The notes under the pieces: model-generated
Database searches by the model: none
What the model saw: the letters and a program-made list of their open reading frames with translations, nothing else
What the model was told of the DNA's origin: nothing
Translations under genes and position numbers: made by a program
In this document: piece by piece, positions 1-5,211 of the stretch
Layout of the letters: each line of letters starts with the position of its first letter
How positions within the stretch are numbered: the stretch's first letter is position 1
Assembly (NCBI GenBank): GCA_031286975.1
Contig: JAITTM010000131.1
Location: 1-7,805 of the forward strand
DNA from: Coriobacteriales bacterium
Lineage (GTDB): Bacteria > Actinomycetota > Coriobacteriia > Coriobacteriales > UBA8131
DNA length: 7,805 nucleotides
Direction: 5' to 3'

Positions 1-1
1 C

Positions 2-106
2 TTTGTCTACGTGTTCGCTTTCCTTATGCTTGTGTTTCTTGCCGCCGCCTTTGTAGTGGGCATCTTTGGCAAGGAGACCAAAGGCGACCCGCTGCGTGAC
101 GAGTAG
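2..106 (+). CDS. Major facilitator superfamily transporter, C-terminal end (partial)
   Basis: This is the last 34 codons of a gene that begins before the window and stops with TAG at 104-106. The visible peptide is one hydrophobic helix (FVYVFAFLMLVFLAAAFVVG), which fits the twelfth membrane segment of a transporter, followed by a short charged tail with the motif GKETKGDPL. The ETKG motif right after the last helix is typical of the sugar-porter and metabolite:proton symporter branches of the major facilitator superfamily. The substrate cannot be told from this fragment. The gene runs in the same direction as everything downstream, but a 306-base gap with a large inverted repeat separates it from the toxin gene, so they are probably not one operon. 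The family call rests on a single helix and one motif. Confidence 0.6.
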   Translation, partial: FVYVFAFLMLVFLAAAFVVGIFGKETKGDPLRDE

Positions 107-128
107 GCAGGCACCGTGAGGCAAAGGT

Positions 129-210
129 GAGACAGGGGGACGTTTCTCGAGACAGGGGGACGCTTCTCTTGTCTCACATTGATGAGACAAGAGAAACGTC
201 CCCCTGTCTC
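129..210. repeat. REP-like inverted repeat with an extra half copy
   Basis: Two 28-base arms at 149-176 and 183-210 are reverse complements with one mismatch (C at 163) and a 6-base spacer, so this can form a very long hairpin. A further 20-base direct copy of the arm's outer part lies at 129-148 (core GACAGGGGGACGTTTCTC). The arm ends with TTGTCTCA, which is itself partly complementary to the arm's start (GAGACA), so each arm can also fold on its own. This layout matches the REP-like elements often dispersed between genes and mobilised by IS200/IS605-type (RAYT) transposases; that family link is from memory. No U-tract follows, so it is not a classic intrinsic terminator, although it could protect or end the upstream transporter mRNA. 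No transposase lies in the window. Confidence 0.8.
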
Positions 211-277
211 ACATTAATCGCCCTGCGCTTCAAAATTATGCGGCTTTCTGTGTTTTCTGTGGAGGAGAACATCCCTC

Positions 278-307
278 TGCTAAAATATGTTACTTCTAAT
301 GTAACAT
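278..307 (+). promoter_or_regulatory. Candidate toxin promoter with overlapping palindromic operator
   Basis: An extended -10 element (TGC then TAAAAT) lies at 278-286 with no convincing -35, as is common for extended -10 promoters. It is followed at once by a perfect 7-base inverted repeat, ATGTTAC (287-293) and GTAACAT (301-307), with a 7-base spacer. A start of transcription about seven bases after the -10 would fall inside this palindrome, which is where a repressor would block initiation. This would give a leader of roughly 120 bases before the toxin gene. That leader holds a second, weaker inverted repeat, GTAAG/CTTAC (332-348), and a 6-base hairpin, CCTGCA/TGCAGG (351-371). Promoter and operator are read by eye only. 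Confidence 0.4.
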
Positions 308-400
308 TTGAGCAGTGGATCGTTTCTGTGAGTAAGTGAGGTGCTTACATCCTGCAAGCGCAAGATGCAGGAGTCGGCAGCGTAGGGGATTAACAAGGTC

Positions 401-415
401 AGGGGTGACAGTTTG
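401..415 (+). promoter_or_regulatory. Ribosome binding site and TTG start of the toxin gene
   Basis: AGGGG at 401-405 sits 7 bases before a TTG at 413-415. The next in-frame candidate, an ATG at 452, has no purine-rich site upstream and would remove 13 residues of the helical N-terminus. The TTG is therefore the better start, and it would keep toxin translation low. Confidence 0.6.
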
Positions 416-1987
416 GCGACCATAGCGTTATACGCGGGCAAAATCAATCAGATGCCCGGCTTGATCAATGACCTCAAGAAAAGCGTAGACGAATACAAAT
501 CCGAACTGTTCTCCCTCAAAAGCAAGGTATTAAACGTAAACAGAAGTGTGTGCAACCTTGATGATGTCGTAAACTCCATTCAGACATCCACCCAGACCCA
601 GGAAAACAAGATTGCTGCCCTTGAGAGCTTCAACAATAAGCTTGAGACCTTTATCTCTGACGTCGTTCGCATAGACGGTGATGTTGCAGACCTGATCAAT
701 AAGAACAAGGATGATTTCTATAATGAATACAACTATCTCAAGCCCGATAGCGAGAAGAACTGGTTTGAGAAGAGATGGGATGACATAAAGTCTGCCGCTG
801 AGTGGTGCAAAGAGCACTGGAAGCTGATTGTAACCATCGTCATCGTTGTAGTGGCCGTCATCTTGATCTGTACCGGTGTGGGCGGCATCCTTGGAGCAGC
901 GGCACTGGGTGCACTTATCGGAGCGGGAACAGGTGGCCTTATGGGTGGCCTATCCAGTATGGCTGCCGGTGGCTCATTTTGGGAGGGCTTTGAAGATGGG
1001 GCATTTACCGGCGCAATAACCGGAGCGCTGATGGGAGGACTTGGCGGACTTGGTCAGATTGCCGGAAACAGCATCAAATGCGTAAGTGCCTTAGGCAAGA
1101 CGATATCGGTTGTCTCAAAAGTCAGCGGAGCTTTGACAATCACAATAGGGGGATTTGATATGCTGGCCTTTGGGATCGGGCTTTTCGATCCCAACAACGC
1201 ACTCGTTAGATTCAACCAGACGCTGCACTCATCTGAGCTGTATAACGGATTTCAGTTTACCGTTGGAGCGCTGGCTGCCTTTTCTGGTGGTGCGGCATCC
1301 ACCATGAAGTGCTTTGTTGCAGGAACGCTTGTTGCAACCGCGGTAGGCTATGTGGCTATCGAGAAGATAAAGACCGGGGATAAGGTTGTATCCACCGATG
1401 CTGAAACCTTTAAGGTAGCCAACAAGACTGTTGTTGAGACCTACATAAGAGAGACCACAGAGCTTGTTCATTTGACCATCAACGGCGAGCTCATCAAGTC
1501 CACACCTGACCATCCGTTTTATGTTAAGGATGTAGGGTTCGTTACAGCTGGAGAGCTTTACATAGGTGACAAACTCCTTGACTTTGATGGCAACACTTTG
1601 ATTGTTGAGGACACGAAGACAGAAACACTTGAAGAGCCTGTAAAGGTTTATAATTTCCAAGTGGAGGATTTCCATACCTACCATGTTGGGCAGTTGGGCG
1701 TGTTGGTGCATAATGCGGATTATGTATCGGAAAATCGTGTCCCGCAAGATAGAGAAACAGTTCTTGGGGATAGAAAAAAATTCTCTAGAACAAACATCAG
1801 AGAAAAGGGAGCCTCCGTATATAAGGGTGACGATGGCAAGTACTATCATCGAGATACTTTACATACTGGAAAAGGTGCTGAACTTGAAGTGTATAATAGT
1901 CGCGGGCAGCATATAGGAGTCGCCGACCCACTTACTGGGCAAATAAGACCAGGAAGCGCTATCCCTGGAAGAGAAATAAAGCCTTAG
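413..1987 (+). CDS. Polymorphic toxin: helical N-terminus, TM/glycine zipper, HINT domain, colicin E3-type rRNase tip
   Basis: A 524-residue secreted-toxin architecture. Residues 10-110 are helical and heptad-like, resembling N-termini of LXG/type VII-secreted toxins. Residues 136-153 are a membrane segment (KLIVTIVIVVVAVILICT), followed by a glycine-zipper region to about 215 (GxxxG repeats, GSFWEGFEDGAFTGAITGA). A pretoxin-HINT domain spans 300-434: Cys300 in CFVAGTLVAT, the TPDH block at 364-367, and a terminal VHN (432-434) where Asn cyclisation would release the tip. Residues 436-524 align by eye with the colicin E3 nuclease: D481-T-L-H484, E492 in ELE, GQH (498-500), DPLTG, and R520 in GREIK correspond to E3 Asp510, His513, Glu517 and Arg545. 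The expected action is cleavage of 16S rRNA in the decoding centre of rival cells. GC falls to about 44% in the tip (105 of 240 bases counted). The secretion route is inferred; no type VII partner genes are visible. Confidence 0.85.
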   Translation: MATIALYAGKINQMPGLINDLKKSVDEYKSELFSLKSKVLNVNRSVCNLDDVVNSIQTSTQTQENKIAALESFNNKLETFISDVVRIDGDVADLINKNKDDFYNEYNYLKPDSEKNWFEKRWDDIKSAAEWCKEHWKLIVTIVIVVVAVILICTGVGGILGAAALGALIGAGTGGLMGGLSSMAAGGSFWEGFEDGAFTGAITGALMGGLGGLGQIAGNSIKCVSALGKTISVVSKVSGALTITIGGFDMLAFGIGLFDPNNALVRFNQTLHSSELYNGFQFTVGALAAFSGGAASTMKCFVAGTLVATAVGYVAIEKIKTGDKVVSTDAETFKVANKTVVETYIRETTELVHLTINGELIKSTPDHPFYVKDVGFVTAGELYIGDKLLDFDGNTLIVEDTKTETLEEPVKVYNFQVEDFHTYHVGQLGVLVHNADYVSENRVPQDRETVLGDRKKFSRTNIREKGASVYKGDDGKYYHRDTLHTGKGAELEVYNSRGQHIGVADPLTGQIRPGSAIPGREIKP

Positions 1988-2004
1988 AAACGGAGGTTTG
2001 TAGT

Positions 2005-2802
2005 ATGGTGAACTCTAAAATAATCAACGACAATGATTTATATTTCTTTGAAATTGTTGACAACAGAATAATCATCAATGATAACTACGAAGGTGTCATT
2101 ATTTTAGATAAAGATTTTAATGAAATTTGCAAATTGAAAATTTTTATAGACTTTGTTGTTGATATATCATTCAAAAAAGCAGACTGTATTGTTCTTTGCT
2201 GTTATGAAAAACAGTGTTTTGTTCGTATTGATGTATCTTCGTTAGAATTCAGAGTGATTTCATTCTGCGATGGCATGGAGAATTTGTATTTTCAAAACTA
2301 TTATCTTTGGCAGGATGACATTCTTTTTATGATGGCAGATGGTGGAAGTTCTATCGTGAAAATGAACCTCAATTCCTCCGAAATAGTTCTGATTAAAGAT
2401 GCTGACAGTTCTGAAATGAGCGAACAGTACAAAGCGCTAAAACAGTTCGCCAACTTCTTGGTACATAAGACCTTCTCAGATAAAAACACCATTCTTATCG
2501 TAGCAAGCCCAGATATGGTTTTAATCGATTACCTGAACGGAACCCAAATGCTTAAGGGTAAACGATTAATAGATTTTCACGATATTGAAGTATTTGACGA
2601 TTATGTCGTGCAAATAAGCGAGACAATAATATTAATTTCTAATTCTGAAAAAAGCATTGAGGTTTTTCCATCAACTGCAAATTATAGGTTTTTAAGAGCT
2701 AAATTTATTAGAAATGAAAATGAAATATTTTTAATATTATTATCCTGCTGCAATTCAGATTCGCAATTGGCTAAATTTGAAAAACTAAATTTGCCATTTT
2801 AA
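2005..2802 (+). CDS. Putative immunity protein with six blade-like beta repeats
   Basis: I do not recognise this 265-residue protein as a named family. It starts with ATG 17 bases after the toxin stop, with a strong GGAGG at 1992-1996 (8-base spacing), so the pair is almost certainly co-transcribed. The second position after such a toxin is where the cognate immunity gene normally sits. There is no signal peptide and no clear membrane helix, so it should be cytoplasmic, where an rRNase must be blocked. By eye it divides into about six units of 28-36 residues (approximately 14-44, 53-85, 95-130, 151-186, 194-221, 228-261), each two to four hydrophobic strands with turns such as NDN, KKAD, DGGSS, NGT and NEN. 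This suggests a small beta-propeller. It is three times the length of the 84-residue colicin E3 immunity protein and does not resemble it. GC is about 29% over seven lines counted, far below the neighbours, a sign of transfer. Confidence 0.65.
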   Translation: MVNSKIINDNDLYFFEIVDNRIIINDNYEGVIILDKDFNEICKLKIFIDFVVDISFKKADCIVLCCYEKQCFVRIDVSSLEFRVISFCDGMENLYFQNYYLWQDDILFMMADGGSSIVKMNLNSSEIVLIKDADSSEMSEQYKALKQFANFLVHKTFSDKNTILIVASPDMVLIDYLNGTQMLKGKRLIDFHDIEVFDDYVVQISETIILISNSEKSIEVFPSTANYRFLRAKFIRNENEIFLILLSCCNSDSQLAKFEKLNLPF

Positions 2803-2823
2803 TAACCGACAAAGAAGGTTATT
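2801..2823 (+). terminator. Weak hairpin at the immunity gene stop, possible terminator
   Basis: AATAACC (2801-2807) and GGTTATT (2817-2823) form a perfect 7-base stem with a 9-base loop that begins in the stop codon. The stem is AT-rich and the following bases (GGATTATTAT) are only modestly U-rich, so termination would be inefficient. It could equally protect the 3' end. Confidence 0.3.
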
Positions 2824-2834
2824 GGATTATTATG

Positions 2835-2897
2835 GGTTGTCAAAGGGGGTTGCCTAAGGGACGTATCACTTGACAACCTCGTCCCTCTGATAACCCC
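2835..2897. repeat. Second REP-like element with interleaved inverted repeats
   Basis: GGTTGTCAA (2835-2843) pairs perfectly with TTGACAACC (2870-2878). Inside this pair, AGGGACG (2857-2863) pairs with CGTCCCT (2880-2886), which lies outside it. The two stems therefore interleave rather than nest and could form an H-type pseudoknot or compete. A third pairing, GGGGTT (2846-2851) with AACCCC (2892-2897), is also possible. The shared core GGGACGTNTC, next to a TTGTCAA/TTGTCTC-type end, links it to the element at 129-210, so both probably belong to one broad class of dispersed repeat, in different variants. Confidence 0.5.
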
Positions 2898-3149
2898 TAA
2901 AACATAGACGCAGAAAACTGCCGCACCAACCTGCACTCTGTTGCAAGCACTATGGCGGCACACACACCCGTCACGAGCTTGACCCCATGCTCACACTTCT
3001 CTGTTTTCTGTATCAGACCTAGTGCAAAGTTTGGGGATGGCGTGGCATTTAAGTAGATGTTGCGCCCGCTAAGAGCTAGCGTTCCTCTCTAACAGAGCCA
3101 CTGCTCCGTCAGCAGAGAGCCACCCCATAAAATCAAAAGAAGCACTCGT
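2898..3149. other. Intergenic stretch without recognisable genes
   Basis: Between the repeat and the candidate tmk promoter I find no credible gene, tRNA or known riboswitch. Small inverted repeats occur (TGCCGC 2919-2924 with GCGGCA 2955-2960; CTGCT 3101-3105 with AGCAG 3111-3115), but none has a U-tract. The minus strand is open from 3088 to 2900 without a usable start codon; it may be a decayed or dispersed intergenic sequence. Confidence 0.4.
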
Positions 3150-3179
3150 TGGTTTCGTTGCAATTTGGGCTTTATGATG
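3150..3179 (+). promoter_or_regulatory. Candidate promoter of the tmk-holB-ricT-pncB operon
   Basis: TTGGTT (3150-3155) and TATGAT (3174-3179) are spaced by 18 bases and resemble a vegetative -35/-10 pair. Transcription would start near 3186, giving a leader of about 80 bases before tmk. This is the only reasonable pair seen in the gap. It was read by eye, so confidence is moderate to low. Confidence 0.35.
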
Positions 3180-3231
3180 AAACACGTTAAGTTAAAAGCG
3201 TAAGCCAAAAGGGGACAGCACAACGCGCAGT

Positions 3232-3249
3232 CTTGCCTTTCGGGCAGGA
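3232..3249 (+). promoter_or_regulatory. Leader hairpin covering the only Shine-Dalgarno before tmk
   Basis: Bases 3232-3237 pair with 3243-3248 (six pairs, one G-U; loop TTTCG). The 3' arm contains the AGG of AGGA (3246-3249), the only purine-rich ribosome site upstream of tmk. When folded it would hide that site, so it may restrain translation of the leader and of tmk. Confidence 0.3.
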
Positions 3250-3255
3250 ACACGT

Positions 3256-3285
3256 ATGATTGTCTCATGCAACAAGACGCAATAA
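3256..3285 (+). CDS. Possible 9-residue leader peptide overlapping the tmk start
   Basis: An ATG at 3256 lies 6 bases after AGGA (3246-3249) and reads MIVSCNKTQ then TAA, ending 16 bases inside tmk in a different frame. Its spacing to the ribosome site is normal, whereas the tmk ATG at 3267 is 17 bases away, which is too far. The peptide could therefore load ribosomes that then restart on tmk, or it may simply be chance. It has no known homologue that I can name. Confidence 0.2.
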   Translation: MIVSCNKTQ

Positions 3286-4001
3286 ACTCATTTGATTCAG
3301 CGGACACGCCGTCCACGGGGCTCTTCATCACCTTTGAGGGTGGGGAGGGCGTGGGCAAGTCTACCCAGATAAAGCTCCTGGCCGCGCGCTTGGAGGCAGC
3401 CGGCATGGAGGTGCTGCGTTTGCGCGAGCCGGGGGGCACCTCCATCGGCGAGACGATCCGCGGCATCCTGCTCGACCCGGCGAATACCGCGATAGAAAGC
3501 GTCACCGAGCTCTTGCTCTATGAGGCGGCGCGCTCGCAGTTGGTGGGGCAGATCATTAAGCCTGCGCTGGCACGTGGTGTCACCGTGCTCTGCGATCGCT
3601 ATACCGACTCCACCCTGGCATATCAGGGGGTGGCACGGGGGCTGGGTCTTGAGCTTGTACAGCGTGCCAACAACCTGGGTAGCCTGGGTCTGGTTCCCCA
3701 TCGCACTATCGTGCTTGAGCACGACCTGCTGTCCTCACTCGGGCGAGCCACGCAAAACGGGGCTGACCGTCTTGAGGCCGAGAGCCTGGATTTCCACACC
3801 AAGGTGCAACAGGGTTTTGAGCAATTGGCCGCAAATGAGCCACAGCGCGTGCGCCGTGTGCAGAGCTGCGCGCAAAAGGCGGACACCGCAACCGCCGTCT
3901 TTGAGCAACTGGTTGATCTGTTTCCTGCGGTGGCGGAGCTTGACTTTTTCATCACGGAGGAACTTCTCCAAAACATAAAGAATCGACCCAGCTATGAGTG
4001 A
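3267..4001 (+). CDS. tmk: Thymidylate kinase
   Basis: Phosphorylates dTMP to dTDP with ATP, the step that commits thymidylate to dTTP for DNA synthesis; cytosolic. The 244 residues carry the family's landmarks in order: P-loop GGEGVGKST (25-33), REPGG (53-57) in the dTMP site, DRY (110-112) with the TLAYQG segment (116-121), and the lid-type segment ADRLEAESLDFH (166-177). It is somewhat longer than the usual 205-215 residues because of a 17-residue N-terminal extension and an extra C-terminal stretch. ATG at 3267 is the only ATG, GTG or TTG in this frame between an upstream stop at 3201 and the P-loop, so the start is secure despite lacking a well-placed ribosome site. The strand before the lid reads VLEHD instead of the more usual LDVDP, a mild divergence. 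Its stop overlaps holB by 8 bases. Confidence 0.95.
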   Translation: MQQDAINSFDSADTPSTGLFITFEGGEGVGKSTQIKLLAARLEAAGMEVLRLREPGGTSIGETIRGILLDPANTAIESVTELLLYEAARSQLVGQIIKPALARGVTVLCDRYTDSTLAYQGVARGLGLELVQRANNLGSLGLVPHRTIVLEHDLLSSLGRATQNGADRLEAESLDFHTKVQQGFEQLAANEPQRVRRVQSCAQKADTATAVFEQLVDLFPAVAELDFFITEELLQNIKNRPSYE

Positions 4002-5175
4002 GCAGGCAGGGGCGCGCGCGGCGCAGGCGGCGCAAACGGCAGCGGCGCGGGCGGTTAACCCGCCGTTTGATAGCCTGGTGGGACAACCGCTGGTGGCGCA
4101 GTTCCTCACGGCAGCGGTTGCGGGCGCACGCCTGAGCCACGCCTATCTTTTCATGGGGCCGGTGGGCTCGGGCAAGACCGCGGCAGCCCAGGCTCTGGCG
4201 CAGGCCATCCTGTGCAAGCAGAACGGTTGTGGTGCCTGCGACGACTGCATCCGTGTGGCGCGCGGCACCCACCCCGACGTGCACATCGTGGAGCCTTTGG
4301 GTGCCAACGGCTATGTGTCCGAGCAGATACACGAGGTGATACACGACGCGGCTCTGGCTCCCGTGCGGGCAAGCAGCAAGGTCTACATCATCACGCGTGC
4401 CGACCTGTTGCAGGGCTCGCCGGCCAACGCCTTTCTCAAAACGCTGGAAGAACCGCTCGCCTCGGTGGTCTTCATCCTGTTGGCGCGCACTCGCGACAGC
4501 GTGCTCGGCACCATCCAGTCGCGCTGTCAGGTTCTGGCGTTTCGCACCATACCCTCAAATGAGGCGGAGCAGCTGCTGTGCTCATTGACCGGCGTTGACC
4601 AGACGCTCGCCCGTATCGCCCTGGCCGCGGTGGGTGGCTCGGTGCATCGTGCCCAGGAGTTCTTGGGTCAGAGCGCTCGTCGCGACGCGCGCATTAAGAC
4701 CATCGAGACCATCGAGCAGCTGGCTCAGGCTGACGATTACGAGCTGCTCCAGGCGGCACGGGAGCTTTTGGTGGCGCTTAAGGCACCCCTCGACTCCCTT
4801 AAGATCGCGCAGGAGCAGGAGCTTATCGAGCGCAAGGACTACCTCTCAAAAGGGGCGATGACCCAACTTGAGCAGAACCACAAGCGTTCGCTCACCGCGC
4901 GTGAACGGGCAGCCGTGGCAGAGGCCTTCTGCATCATGCGCTCCTGGCTGCGCGATTGCCTGTTGCAGCGCCTGGGCACAAAGGAGCCCATCGTCAACAG
5001 CGACTTCCATTACAACATCGAGCTGACCGCTCCGCGCGTCGATGAACCGTCCCTTACGCGCGCACTTCTCGCCATCGACAAAGCCGAGCAGCAGTTGCAC
5101 TATAATGTATCCGTACAACTTGCACTTGAGGTGCTGCTCTTCTCCCTACGGGAAGAGCTGAGAGGCACTGGATAA
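3994..5175 (+). CDS. holB: DNA polymerase III delta' subunit (clamp loader)
   Basis: Part of the clamp-loader complex that opens and places the sliding clamp on primed DNA. The 393-residue protein shows the AAA+ pattern: Walker A GPVGSGKT (55-62), a four-cysteine zinc module C74-C79-C82-C85, the segment KVYIITRADLL (129-139) in place of a Walker B, then NAFLKTLEEP (145-154), and the SRC motif (176-178) of clamp-loader subunits. The Walker B lacks the DE pair needed to hydrolyse ATP, which favours delta' over the tau/gamma subunit DnaX. The P-loop looks intact, so it may still bind nucleotide. The first 20 residues are an Ala/Gln/Arg-rich extension of unclear role. ATG 3994 overlaps the tmk stop (ATGAGTGA) and has a poor ribosome site, so translation is likely coupled to tmk. 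The same order occurs in Firmicutes, but with two small genes between, absent here. Confidence 0.93.
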   Translation: MSEQAGARAAQAAQTAAARAVNPPFDSLVGQPLVAQFLTAAVAGARLSHAYLFMGPVGSGKTAAAQALAQAILCKQNGCGACDDCIRVARGTHPDVHIVEPLGANGYVSEQIHEVIHDAALAPVRASSKVYIITRADLLQGSPANAFLKTLEEPLASVVFILLARTRDSVLGTIQSRCQVLAFRTIPSNEAEQLLCSLTGVDQTLARIALAAVGGSVHRAQEFLGQSARRDARIKTIETIEQLAQADDYELLQAARELLVALKAPLDSLKIAQEQELIERKDYLSKGAMTQLEQNHKRSLTARERAAVAEAFCIMRSWLRDCLLQRLGTKEPIVNSDFHYNIELTAPRVDEPSLTRALLAIDKAEQQLHYNVSVQLALEVLLFSLREELRGTG

Positions 5176-5177
5176 CC

Positions 5178-5195
5178 AAGCACAAAGCCGTGCTT
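5178..5195 (+). other. Small hairpin between holB and ricT
   Basis: AAGCAC (5178-5183) and GTGCTT (5190-5195) form a perfect 6-base stem with a 6-base loop in the 36-base gap after holB, ending two bases before the ricT ribosome site AGGGAGG (5197-5203). No U-tract follows, so it is unlikely to terminate; it could mark an RNA processing point or set ricT output. Confidence 0.35.
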
Positions 5196-5211
5196 TAGGG
5201 AGGACAACACT

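Noticed and set aside
183..215. The first repeat as an intrinsic terminator for the transporter gene
   Set aside because: The stem is long but no T-run follows in either direction, so it is better described as a REP-like repeat.
127..339. A 70-codon plus-strand frame starting at a GTG in the first repeat
   Set aside because: A third of it is read from the inverted repeat itself, it has no ribosome site, and it spans the candidate promoter. It looks like a by-product of the repeat.
1229..1849. A 206-codon minus-strand frame opposite the HINT region
   Set aside because: It is antisense to a well-supported protein whose motifs explain the codon pattern, with no ribosome site or recognisable domain.
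251..3011. A 10-base direct repeat, TGTTTTCTGT, at 251-260 and 3002-3011 flanking the module
   Set aside because: It is short, pyrimidine-rich and likely by chance; it does not sit at symmetric ends of the module or beside the inverted repeats.
2900..3088. A minus-strand stretch of 63 open codons downstream of the immunity gene
   Set aside because: It has no ATG start near its beginning, no ribosome site, and a length expected by chance at this base composition. A degraded gene cannot be excluded, but nothing supports one.
2901..3130. A tRNA or attachment site in the gap before tmk
   Set aside because: Short stems are present, but no cloverleaf, T-loop sequence or CCA end could be found.
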